From Desulfuromonadales bacterium C00003068 (lineage in GTDB: Bacteria; Desulfobacterota; Desulfuromonadia; Desulfuromonadales; Desulfuromonadaceae): DNA of 10,837 bases. Positions 1 to 6,437 of the stretch are shown here, in pieces. The stretch is taken from the NCBI GenBank assembly GCA_001751155.1, contig MAXR01000218.1, forward strand, positions 7,409-18,245. The letters are read 5' to 3'. Both the position numbers and the translations under genes were made by a program. The notes beneath the pieces are model-generated. The model saw only the letters and a program-made list of their open reading frames with translations. It was not told the origin of the DNA and did no database searches. Positions within the stretch are counted from its first letter, which is position 1, and every line of letters starts with the position of its first letter.

Positions 1-63
1 TTCAAGGGTGAAGGCATACATGCTGTATGTCAAAGTCTTGAACAAACGCTGCAACGCAGGTGA
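1..63 (+). CDS. C-terminal end of an unidentified gene (partial)
   Basis: Reading from base 1, the frame is open for 20 codons and ends in TGA at 61-63. The encoded tail is FKGEGIHAVCQSLEQTLQRR, which resembles a normal soluble C-terminal helix. The gene starts outside the window, and I do not recognise the family from so few residues. It runs in the same direction as bamD. Its stop is followed after 50 bases by the bamD ATG with no terminator between, so the two may be co-transcribed. A 20-codon open frame can occur by chance, so support is modest. Confidence 0.4.
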   Translation, partial: FKGEGIHAVCQSLEQTLQRR

Positions 64-113
64 GCGGACTTTTTGCGACGCCATCATCCTTCTTTAACAG
101 GATAATTTACACT

Positions 114-854
114 ATGAGAAACTGTATCATTTTATGCATGGTCGCTCTTTTACTCAGTGCCTGTGCCTCTAAATCAGTAGAACCCATCGAAAAAGATGCT
201 TTATATTATTTCCAACAAGGTGAAATAGCTTTTGAAGAAGAGGAATACACCAAAGCAATAGAACACTGGCAACGTGTTCGCGATAGCTTTACATCGCCCG
301 AACTGACCGCGTTATCGGAACTAAAGATTGCTGACGCTCAACTGGCAGACGAACTCTATATTGAGGCAATTGCTTCATACGAAGACTTCCTGAAACAACA
401 CCCGGCAAGTGTTCGTAAAAGCGATATCTTGTTTCGGTTGGGAAAAGCTCACTTCAGCCAAATCCTTGTAGCGGACCGTGATCAAACAGCCACACGCAAT
501 GCCCTCGCAACATTTGAGCAGTTGCAAAAGAATTTCCCAAGCAAGGTTAATCCACAGGAGCTCGACAATTTAATTTTACAATGTCGTAGCCGTTTGGCTG
601 AAAACGAAATTTATGTCGGTCATTTTTATCTCAAAACAAAACGCTACAAAGCGGCAATTAGCCGCTTTGAGAAACTACGTACCGACTATCCTGAATTTTA
701 TGATATGGGCCATGTTCAGTTCTACCTTGCGCAGGCATATTATCATAAAGGTGATACCGAAACAGCAATCACTCTTTTTGATGATGTGACTCGTTACAAC
801 GATGAAAAATTGAATAAGGAATCAACAAAGTTACGCCGTAAGTTCAATATATAA
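114..854 (+). CDS. bamD: Outer membrane protein assembly factor BamD (lipoprotein)
   Basis: BamD is the essential lipoprotein partner of BamA in the machine that folds beta-barrel proteins into the outer membrane. It sits on the periplasmic face and uses tetratricopeptide repeats to hold its partners. I start it at ATG 114 (246 residues, close to the usual BamD length) because this gives a clean lipoprotein signal: basic MRN, a hydrophobic stretch, and lipobox LSAC with the modified Cys at residue 17. An AGGA lies about 11 bases upstream. An in-frame GTG at 60 would put 18 extra residues ahead of the signal and lacks a good ribosome site. TPR-like helices run through the mature protein. Two stretches are characteristic of BamD: the one containing DRDQT, and the later LAENEIYVGHFYLKTKRY. 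A strong terminator follows. Identification is firm; operon membership with the upstream gene is uncertain. Confidence 0.92.
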   Translation: MRNCIILCMVALLLSACASKSVEPIEKDALYYFQQGEIAFEEEEYTKAIEHWQRVRDSFTSPELTALSELKIADAQLADELYIEAIASYEDFLKQHPASVRKSDILFRLGKAHFSQILVADRDQTATRNALATFEQLQKNFPSKVNPQELDNLILQCRSRLAENEIYVGHFYLKTKRYKAAISRFEKLRTDYPEFYDMGHVQFYLAQAYYHKGDTETAITLFDDVTRYNDEKLNKESTKLRRKFNI

Positions 855-913
855 CAACTAATTGACATCCCAGTTTCTACTGACTCCCAATACAATTCAC
901 ATAAATCACCCGT

Positions 914-945
914 AAAGCCCATTCTCGGAAGAGAATGGGCTTTTA
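914..945 (+). terminator. Rho-independent terminator after bamD
   Basis: A perfect 13-bp stem (AAAGCCCATTCTC, 914-926) closes on a GGAA tetraloop (927-930) and its exact complement (931-943), continuing into TTTT, then A and another T run. It starts 59 bases after the bamD stop and probably ends that transcript. The A-rich left arm means it could also act on the other strand, but no minus-strand gene reaches it. Confidence 0.9.
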
Positions 946-1186
946 CTTTTTCAAGAATTGACCCCACAGCTTCTATACAGCACTCTCCTTAATCCACGCT
1001 TAGCTCATTAAAGACAAATTCGCCATATTGCACTTAAATCTATAAAGATCTTTGACAACTGAACATATTTCTCAACAAACCATACAAACAAATAGCTTAA
1101 TATTTCAATTACTTACCTAAAGAAACCCTCAGACATATCACAAAAACAACCATAAACCCTCCGTCTCACAATCTCCCATATTTCGT

Positions 1187-1229
1187 TTGACATAGCGATA
1201 TAAGTATACTAAAAATAGCGCCGTATACA
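1187..1229 (+). promoter_or_regulatory. Candidate promoter region for the first CoA-transferase gene
   Basis: A consensus -35-like TTGACA lies at 1187-1192. Two -10-like hexamers follow: TATACT at 1205-1210 (only 12 bases away, too close) and TATACA at 1224-1229 (31 bases away, too far). At the ideal 17-base spacing the hexamer is the poor TAAAAA (1210-1215). A promoter is likely somewhere here because bamD is closed by a terminator, but I cannot assign the exact elements. Confidence 0.35.
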
Positions 1230-1292
1230 AAAATGTTTTAAAGTTCGCCATCTGTTAAACCAGATGCAAAAACCATCAATATTCTTAATTCG

Positions 1293-1324
1293 CCCCGTCG
1301 ACAATTCGACTCTATGGGGTTTTT
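1293..1324 (+). terminator. Terminator-like hairpin in the leader of the first CoA-transferase gene (possible attenuator)
   Basis: CCCC (1293-1296) and GTCGA (1297-1301) fold against TCGAC (1306-1310) and GGGG (1316-1319) around a CAAT loop, with a 5-base bulge TCTAT on the right arm. Five T residues follow (1320-1324), then CTT. This is the form of an intrinsic terminator, yet it lies 29 bases before the ATG and only 14 bases before the Shine-Dalgarno. It may attenuate transcription into the gene or end a short upstream RNA. I found no convincing competing antiterminator pairing by eye. Confidence 0.5.
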
Positions 1325-1353
1325 CTTAAATTCTGTTCAAGGAGGAAATTTCA

Positions 1354-2937
1354 ATGTCTGAATTCGGTACTTTAGAAAGTCGTGTTCATCGCAAGTCAAT
1401 GATGGACAAGGTTATGTCCGCAGAAGATTGCATCAAATTTTTCAAAAGCGGTATGGACCTCGGTTGGTCTGGTTTTACCCCTGCTGGCTACCCTAAAGCG
1501 GTACCCATCGCATTAGCTGACCACGTTGAGAAGAACAACCTCCAGGGTGAGCTTAAATTCAACCTGTTCATCGGTGCTTCTGTTGGTGCTGAAACGGAAG
1601 ATCGTTGGGCAACACTTGACATGATCGATCGTCGCTGGCCTTACCAAACAGGTAAGAACATCGCTAAAGGGATCAATGCTGGTAAGATCCGTATGGGCGA
1701 CAAGCACCTTTCCCTGTTTGCTCAAGATCTAGGTTACGGTTTCTATACACCTCAAATTGACATTGCTATCATTGAAGTTTCAGAGATCCTAGAAGATGGT
1801 TCTCTCGTACCAACTTCTTCTTGTGGTGTTATTGGTGAGATCTTAATGATCGCTGATAAGATTATCCTTGAGGTCAACACTGGACAGCCTTCATTCCGTG
1901 GAATGCATGACTGCCTTGTTCCACTTACCCCACCAAACCGTCAACCTATGCTGATCACTAAATCAAGTGATCGTATTGGTACAGAGTCTTTCGCATGTGA
2001 TCCTGAAAAAGTTATCGCGGTTGTTGAGTCAAAGGATCGTGATAAAGGTCGGGCGTTCGCTGGTGCTGACGAAACGTCAGAGGCAATTGCTGGCCACATC
2101 ATGAATTTCTTTGCTGAAGAAGTTGAAGCAGGTCGTCTACCAAAGAACCTCCTTCCTCTTCAATCAGGTGTTGGTTCGATTGCTAACGCAGTCGTTGGCG
2201 GGCTAGCGAAAGGGCCCTTCTCTAACCTGACTGTCTTTACTGAAGTTCTTCAAGACACCATGTTGGATCTTTTTGATTCAGGTAAATTGGACGCAGCATC
2301 TTCTTGCTCCCTTTCTCTATCTGAAGAGCCTGGTTTCCCACGTTTCTTCGACAACTGGGACAAGTATGCAGACAAAATCACCCTGCGCCCACTCTCAGTC
2401 TCTAATGCACCTGAGCCTATCCGTCGGTTAGGTTGTATTGCCATGAACACACCTGTTGAGTTTGATATGTATGCACATGCCAACTCAACTTTGGTTGGTG
2501 GTACTCGTATGATCAACGGTCTCGGAGGTTCTGGTGACTTCTTGCGTAACGGTTACTTAAAGATTATGCACTCACCTTCAACTCGCCCAAGCAAGACTGA
2601 TCCAATCGGCATCACTTGCGTTGTTCCTAAAGCGCCACACGTTGACCACACTGAGCACGACCTTGACGTATTAGTTACCGAGCAAGGCCTTGCTGACTTA
2701 CGTGGTTTGGCTCCAAAAGAACGCGCACAAAAAGTCATCGACAAGTGCGTGCATCCTGCATACAAGCCAATCATGCAAGAGTATTTGGATCTGGCAACAA
2801 AAATATGTATCGAAAAAGGTGTTGGTCACGAACCACAACTGTTCGACCGCTGCTTCAAGATGCAACAGAACTTGGCAGAAAATGGCACCATGTTGATCAA
2901 AAACTGGGATATTAAAGTCGACCTTTGCGAAGACTAA
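1354..2937 (+). CDS. Acetyl-CoA hydrolase/transferase family protein, probable succinyl-CoA:acetate CoA-transferase (copy 1)
   Basis: This 527-residue protein belongs to the class I CoA-transferases of the acetyl-CoA hydrolase/transferase family (relatives: AarC, Cat1, the Geobacter acetate CoA-transferases). The likely reaction moves CoA from succinyl-CoA to acetate, giving acetyl-CoA and succinate in the cytoplasm. It joins acetate activation to the TCA cycle without spending ATP. Visible signs are the N-terminal SGFTPAGYPKAVP segment, the FTEVLQD motif whose Glu297 matches the glutamate that carries the CoA thioester in AarC, and the oxyanion-loop glycines in NGLGGSGD (388-395). The start is set by AAGGAGG (1339-1345), 8 bases before ATG. 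It is monocistronic, with a long leader and its own terminator. A near-duplicate lies downstream (3504-5090). Family is certain; the acyl substrates are inferred, and propionate or butyrate are possible alternatives. Confidence 0.9.
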   Translation: MSEFGTLESRVHRKSMMDKVMSAEDCIKFFKSGMDLGWSGFTPAGYPKAVPIALADHVEKNNLQGELKFNLFIGASVGAETEDRWATLDMIDRRWPYQTGKNIAKGINAGKIRMGDKHLSLFAQDLGYGFYTPQIDIAIIEVSEILEDGSLVPTSSCGVIGEILMIADKIILEVNTGQPSFRGMHDCLVPLTPPNRQPMLITKSSDRIGTESFACDPEKVIAVVESKDRDKGRAFAGADETSEAIAGHIMNFFAEEVEAGRLPKNLLPLQSGVGSIANAVVGGLAKGPFSNLTVFTEVLQDTMLDLFDSGKLDAASSCSLSLSEEPGFPRFFDNWDKYADKITLRPLSVSNAPEPIRRLGCIAMNTPVEFDMYAHANSTLVGGTRMINGLGGSGDFLRNGYLKIMHSPSTRPSKTDPIGITCVVPKAPHVDHTEHDLDVLVTEQGLADLRGLAPKERAQKVIDKCVHPAYKPIMQEYLDLATKICIEKGVGHEPQLFDRCFKMQQNLAENGTMLIKNWDIKVDLCED

Positions 2938-2960
2938 ATATCACCTAAAACTACTCGACA

Positions 2961-2997
2961 AAAAAGCTCTACTGGGAAACCAGTAGAGCTTTTTTTA
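2961..2997 (+). terminator. Rho-independent terminator after CoA-transferase copy 1
   Basis: A 15-bp stem (2961-2975 with 2980-2994; core AGCTCTACTGG) closes on a GAAA tetraloop and is followed by a run of T residues (2991-2996). It begins 24 bases after the stop codon. It separates the first CoA-transferase transcript from the second, so the copies are probably expressed independently. Confidence 0.92.
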
Positions 2998-3285
2998 TTA
3001 GAACACACCTCAAAAAAAACATCATCTGTGATTATTTACCATCACAACAACTACAGTAGCAGCAGCACCAAACCACTTCAATAATAAAACACCATATCTG
3101 TTATTCTTTACGCTAACTTAATATTCAACCAGCACTCACATAAAACAATCCAAACAATACCCACCCCCATCACACAATATTTATATCGCCATATCAGCAT
3201 GTTATGTAAAGTTATCCACATTTACCACCCCAATAGACCCACATCTAAACACTCTAAATTAGAAAAAAAACACCAAGTTTTTCAC

Positions 3286-3314
3286 TTGACTAAAACACCA
3301 CCTCATACTATACA
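3286..3314 (+). promoter_or_regulatory. Sigma70-type promoter for CoA-transferase copy 2
   Basis: TTGACT (3286-3291) and TATACA (3309-3314) are separated by exactly 17 bases, each differing from the consensus at one position. Transcription would start near 3321, giving a 5' leader of about 180 bases before the ATG at 3504. This is the best promoter match I see in the window. No operator is obvious around it. Confidence 0.7.
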
Positions 3315-3364
3315 AGAAAACTATAACGCTATTCTATTTACAGCAATACATACATTATTGAAAT

Positions 3365-3415
3365 TTCTCGGCTAACTCACCTGAATTAAATCAATTCACA
3401 TTGTGGGTTCGAGAA
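3365..3415 (+). promoter_or_regulatory. Structured leader hairpin upstream of CoA-transferase copy 2
   Basis: Three nested paired segments fold into one elongated hairpin: TTCTCG (3365-3370) with CGAGAA (3410-3415); AACTCAC (3374-3380) with GTGGGTT (3403-3409), including one G-U pair; and TGAATT (3382-3387) with AATTCA (3393-3398) around a 5-base loop. Internal bulges are GCT on the left and C/CATT further in. No T run follows, so it is not a terminator. It lies inside the predicted leader and could stabilise the mRNA or bind a regulator. Function is unknown. Confidence 0.5.
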
Positions 3416-3503
3416 CTCTTCGATTAAATATCGTCGCTGTATCTAGTTTTGTTATTTTGGAGCATCACTCACTTTATTATTTGATTGCAAGGAGGAAACA
3501 CCA

Positions 3504-5090
3504 ATGTCAGATGAATTCGGTACTCTCGAAAGTCGCGTCCGCAAAAAATCATTATTAGATAAAGTTATGTCTGCAGAGGATTGTGTTAAATTCTTTGAGG
3601 ATGGAATGGATCTTGGTTGGTCTGGTTTTACCCCTGCTGGTTACCCCAAAATGGTTCCAATCGCCTTAGCAGATCATGTTGAAAAAAATAATCTACAAGG
3701 CAAGATGAAATTCAACCTTTTCATCGGTGCTTCAGTTGGTGCTGAAACAGAAGATCGCTGGGCAACCCTTGACATGATCGATCGTCGCTGGCCTTACCAG
3801 ACTGGTAAGAACATCGCAAAAGGGATCAACACTGGCAAAATTCGTATGGGTGATAAGCACCTGTCGTTATTTGCTCAAGATCTTGGCTACGGTTTCTACA
3901 CTCCAAAGATCGACATTGCCATCATCGAAGTTTCGGCTATTACTGAAGATGGTGGTCTTGTTCCCACTTCATCATGTGGCGTTATTGGTGAGATCCTGAT
4001 GATCGCGGATAAAATCATCATTGAGGTCAACACTGGCCAGCCCTCTTTTGAAGGCTTACATGACTGCTTAACTCCTCTTAATCCACCAAACCGCGAGCCA
4101 ATGCTAATCAACAAGGCGGACGACAGAATTGGCATTACCTCTTTCCCTTGTGACAATGACAAGATCATTGCTGTTGTCGATTCTAAGCTTCGTGACAAAG
4201 GTCGTGCATTTGCTGGTGCTGACGAAACATCTGAAGCCATTGCTAGCCACATCATGACTTTCTTCTCTGAAGAAGTTGCCGCAGGTCGCTTGCCTGAGAA
4301 CCTCCTGCCTTTACAATCTGGCGTAGGTTCAATCGCTAACGCCGTTGTTGGTGGATTAGCCAACGGTCCATTCAAGAATCTGACTGTATTTACTGAGGTT
4401 CTTCAGGACACCATGCTTGACTTCCTCGATTCAGGTAAACTTGAATATGCATCAGCATGTTCTCTGTCTCTGTCTGAAGAAGAAGGTTTCCCACGTTTCT
4501 TCGCCAACTGGGATAAGTATGCGGACAAAGTAATCATGCGCCCACTCTCCGTATCCAATGCTCCTGAGCCGATCCGTCGTCTAGGGGTCATCGCCATGAA
4601 TACTCCTGTCGAGTTTGATATGTACGCTCACGCTAACTCAACATTGGTTGGCGGTACCCGTATGATCAACGGCCTTGGTGGTTCTGGTGACTACCTACGC
4701 AACGGTTACTTGAAGATTATGCACTCACCTTCAACTCGCCCAAGCAAGACGGATCCAATCGGTATCACTTGCGTCGTTCCTAAGGCACCGCACATCGACC
4801 ACACTGAGCACGACCTTGACGTGTTGGTTACTGAGCAAGGCCTTGCTGACTTACGTGGCTTGGCACCAAAAGATCGCGCACAAAAGATCATCGACAAGTG
4901 CGTGCATCCTTCATACAAGCCAATCATGCAAGAGTACTTGGATCTGGCAACAAAAATATGTATCGAAAAAGGTGTTGGTCACGAGCCTCAACTGTTTGAT
5001 CGCTGCTTCAAGATGCAACAGAACTTGGCAGAAAACGGTACCATGTTGATCAAAAACTGGGACATCAAAGTCGATCTTTGTGAAGACTAA
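3504..5090 (+). CDS. Acetyl-CoA hydrolase/transferase family protein, probable succinyl-CoA:acetate CoA-transferase (copy 2)
   Basis: This 528-residue paralogue of the protein at 1354-2937 differs at roughly 55 positions plus one extra residue near the N-terminus (MSDEFG against MSEFG). All recognisable catalytic features are kept: the SGFTPAGYPK segment, FTEVLQD with the predicted CoA-carrying Glu298, and the glycine loop NGLGGSGD (389-396). It should carry out the same type of reaction, exchanging CoA between succinyl-CoA and acetate in the cytoplasm. Differences cluster at about residues 205-235 and 310-350, while the last 160 residues are almost identical. The start is fixed by AAGGAGG (3489-3495), 8 bases before ATG, in the same context as copy 1. 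It has its own promoter and shares a bidirectional terminator with the converging xerC. The two copies may be tuned to different conditions or acyl substrates; this cannot be decided from sequence. Confidence 0.9.
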   Translation: MSDEFGTLESRVRKKSLLDKVMSAEDCVKFFEDGMDLGWSGFTPAGYPKMVPIALADHVEKNNLQGKMKFNLFIGASVGAETEDRWATLDMIDRRWPYQTGKNIAKGINTGKIRMGDKHLSLFAQDLGYGFYTPKIDIAIIEVSAITEDGGLVPTSSCGVIGEILMIADKIIIEVNTGQPSFEGLHDCLTPLNPPNREPMLINKADDRIGITSFPCDNDKIIAVVDSKLRDKGRAFAGADETSEAIASHIMTFFSEEVAAGRLPENLLPLQSGVGSIANAVVGGLANGPFKNLTVFTEVLQDTMLDFLDSGKLEYASACSLSLSEEEGFPRFFANWDKYADKVIMRPLSVSNAPEPIRRLGVIAMNTPVEFDMYAHANSTLVGGTRMINGLGGSGDYLRNGYLKIMHSPSTRPSKTDPIGITCVVPKAPHIDHTEHDLDVLVTEQGLADLRGLAPKDRAQKIIDKCVHPSYKPIMQEYLDLATKICIEKGVGHEPQLFDRCFKMQQNLAENGTMLIKNWDIKVDLCED

Positions 5091-5110
5091 ATAGTTTTTG
5101 TAGATTGCAC

Positions 5111-5150
5111 AATAAAAAGCCCTGCTGGAATACCAGCAGGGCTTTTTATT
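5111..5150. terminator. Bidirectional terminator between CoA-transferase copy 2 and xerC
   Basis: A perfect 18-bp stem (5111-5128 with 5133-5150; GC core GCCCTGCTGG) closes on an AATA loop. The flanks are A-rich on the left and T-rich on the right, so either strand yields a GC-rich hairpin followed by U residues. It serves the plus-strand CoA-transferase and the converging minus-strand xerC. The xerC stop codon (5146-5148) lies inside the stem. Confidence 0.92.
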
Positions 5151-6048
5151 TATCTTTTTTTCGGCTCCGCGGATGAGCTTTATCGTAGACTCCCATCACT
5201 TGTTCAACACTCACATGGGTGTACTTTTGAGTTGACGATAAGGAGCTATGACCGAGCATCTCTTGAATCGCTCGCAAATCGGCTCCACCACCGAGAAGGT
5301 GGGTCGCAAAGCTATGACGTAAGGAGTGCGGGGTAATGGACGCAGGCAAGCCCGCCTGCAAGAGTTGTTGCTTTAAATTACGTTGCACGGTACGGGGACT
5401 TAACCGTCCTGAACTTCGATTCACGAAAAGGGGATCTTCAGGCTCATAGCAACGATGATACTCTAAGTAATCGACAACACGCGCTAACGCTTTGCTGCCG
5501 ACAGGGACAATCCTAGTTTTACCCCCCTTACCAAGAACACGAACAACCTGTTGACCGACCTGAAGATCACCAACATTTAAGCCAACCAGCTCACTCACAC
5601 GCAAACCACTTGAATAAATGAGTTCAAAAATCGCTCGATCACGAAGATGCTTAGGCGTTTTTTCAATTTGATGGTCAAGCAAATGATAGATATCATCGAT
5701 ATCTAGCGTAGTTGGCAGGTAGTGCTCATAACGCGGAGACGAAATGGTCTCTGTTGGATTTGACGACAAGTAGCCTTGGCGGGTCAAATAAAGAAAAAAG
5801 CAACGCAATGACGCCAACTTACGCGCAACCGTTATTTTCTTACACTCCTTCACCAGCTCGGCCATCCAGCGGCGAAAACATAACTTATCAACCGCCGTTA
5901 TAGCCTGATCAACATCGATATCGCCCTCCTCAGGAATCAAAAAAGAAATAAAAGCGTTAATATCGCTCAGGTACGCACGACAGGTGTGTGGTGACATATT
6001 TCTTTCAACATCAAGATAGATGGAAAATTCATCCAACCACGTTGCCAT
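5146..6048 (-). CDS. xerC: Tyrosine recombinase XerC
   Basis: The 300-residue protein is the normal size for XerC/XerD recombinases, which resolve chromosome dimers at dif sites near the terminus and act with FtsK. The N-terminal SAM-like core-binding domain covers about residues 1-90 and the catalytic domain about 110-290. All expected catalytic residues are present: Arg150 (SSGLRVSE), Lys174 (GKGGK), His241 and Arg244 (HSLRHSFATH), His267 (LGHSS) and the nucleophile Tyr276 (KYTH). The ending YDKAHPRS is typical of XerC rather than XerD. Start ATG at 6046-6048 follows a purine-rich AAGGGGGG. It converges with CoA-transferase copy 2 and lies downstream of the Nfu gene in the same direction, but a terminator at 6130-6157 separates them. 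I see no clear promoter of its own. No integron, phage or att-like repeats surround it, so a housekeeping role is likely. Confidence 0.9.
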   Translation of the reverse strand: MATWLDEFSIYLDVERNMSPHTCRAYLSDINAFISFLIPEEGDIDVDQAITAVDKLCFRRWMAELVKECKKITVARKLASLRCFFLYLTRQGYLSSNPTETISSPRYEHYLPTTLDIDDIYHLLDHQIEKTPKHLRDRAIFELIYSSGLRVSELVGLNVGDLQVGQQVVRVLGKGGKTRIVPVGSKALARVVDYLEYHRCYEPEDPLFVNRSSGRLSPRTVQRNLKQQLLQAGLPASITPHSLRHSFATHLLGGGADLRAIQEMLGHSSLSSTQKYTHVSVEQVMGVYDKAHPRSRKKDK

Positions 6049-6129
6049 CGTCCCCCCTTAGTTATCTTTCTTGTTGGTACGAACTAGAAAATGCACTACG
6101 CTAACAGAGTACAACAGATTCATACGCAC

Positions 6130-6157
6130 AAAAAAGGGGCCATTCAAAGGCCCCTTT
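6130..6157 (-). terminator. Rho-independent terminator after the Nfu-type gene
   Basis: Read on the minus strand, AAAGGGGCC (6157-6149) pairs perfectly with GGCCCCTTT (6141-6133) around a 7-base loop, continuing into six T residues (6135-6130). It lies 23 bases past the end of the Nfu gene and ends the midA-nfu transcript before xerC. Confidence 0.88.
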
Positions 6158-6179
6158 CTTTTACATCAACCAGTCAGCG

Positions 6180-6407
6180 TTAGCGAACCTGTACAACCTC
6201 GGTAACAGATGGAATCTTCTCCATCAGAGCTCGTTCAATCCCCATTTTAAGGGTGACAGTTGCCATGGGGCAGGTACTACATGCCCCTACCAATTTTACG
6301 CTAACAACACCATCATCCGTCACATCAACCAATTCAACATTACCACCATCGGCCAACAATGTCGGGCGAACTTCATCTAATACTGCTTCAATTTGTTCTT
6401 TTAACAT
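6180..6407 (-). CDS. Nfu-type iron-sulfur protein (NifU C-terminal domain)
   Basis: The 75-residue protein is a stand-alone NifU C-terminal (Nfu) domain, a small cytoplasmic scaffold or carrier that binds an Fe-S cluster and passes it to target enzymes. The diagnostic signature is present: LADGGNVELVDV followed by GACSTCPMA, with the cluster-binding Cys43 and Cys46. The length fits single-domain Nfu proteins; no N-terminal NifU scaffold or A-type domain is attached. The start is supported by AAAGGAG about 7 bases upstream. It lies 30 bases after the MidA-type methyltransferase gene on the same strand with no terminator between, so the two are probably one transcription unit. That suggests, as inference only, a shared role in maturing Fe-S or respiratory enzymes. 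Confidence 0.9.
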   Translation of the reverse strand: MLKEQIEAVLDEVRPTLLADGGNVELVDVTDDGVVSVKLVGACSTCPMATVTLKMGIERALMEKIPSVTEVVQVR

Positions 6408-6437
6408 TTCATTCTCCTTTATGTTTTAGTGTCTCAT

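Larger units (their letters stand above)
946..1353. other. Long AT-rich intergenic region upstream of the first CoA-transferase gene
   Basis: About 400 bases without a credible ORF on either strand. The left part (946-1180) is AT-rich and shows nothing I can name, apart from an isolated TTGACA at 1052-1057 with no -10 at a sensible distance. The right part holds a candidate promoter (about 1187-1229), a small hairpin CATCTG/CAGATG (1249-1266, 6-nt loop), a terminator-like hairpin (1293-1324) and the Shine-Dalgarno of the next gene (1339-1345). Confidence 0.7.
2998..3503. other. Long AT-rich intergenic region between the two CoA-transferase genes
   Basis: About 500 bases with no plausible ORF. 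The left 200 bases are AT-rich and look unremarkable. A perfect consensus DnaA-box sequence, TTATCCACA, lies at 3212-3220. A sigma70-type promoter (3286-3314) is followed by a transcribed leader of roughly 180 bases. That leader holds a long imperfect hairpin (3365-3415), a small hairpin CGAT/ATCG (3421-3433) and the Shine-Dalgarno (3489-3495). Apart from the shared Shine-Dalgarno block it does not resemble the leader of the first copy. Confidence 0.75.

Noticed and set aside
1052..1057. TTGACA as a -35 element for an upstream transcript
   Set aside because: No -10-like hexamer lies 16-18 bases downstream; the closest CATACA (1081-1086) is 23 bases away.
2998..3200. Search for a small RNA gene, tRNA or short peptide gene in the AT-rich spacer
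   Set aside because: No cloverleaf, no ORF with a Shine-Dalgarno, and no terminator beyond the one already assigned to the upstream gene.
3896..4375. A 159-codon minus-strand ORF inside CoA-transferase copy 2
   Set aside because: It lies wholly opposite a strongly conserved coding gene. Its composition (many Ser, Pro, Arg, Met) is that of a reading-frame shadow, and it has no convincing ribosome site or family motif. The equivalent region of copy 1 does not keep it open at that length.
5146..6048. Tyrosine recombinase as a sign of an integron, phage or integrative element
   Set aside because: The protein has XerC length and ending. There is no cassette array, excisionase, tRNA gene or flanking direct repeat, and neighbours are housekeeping genes.
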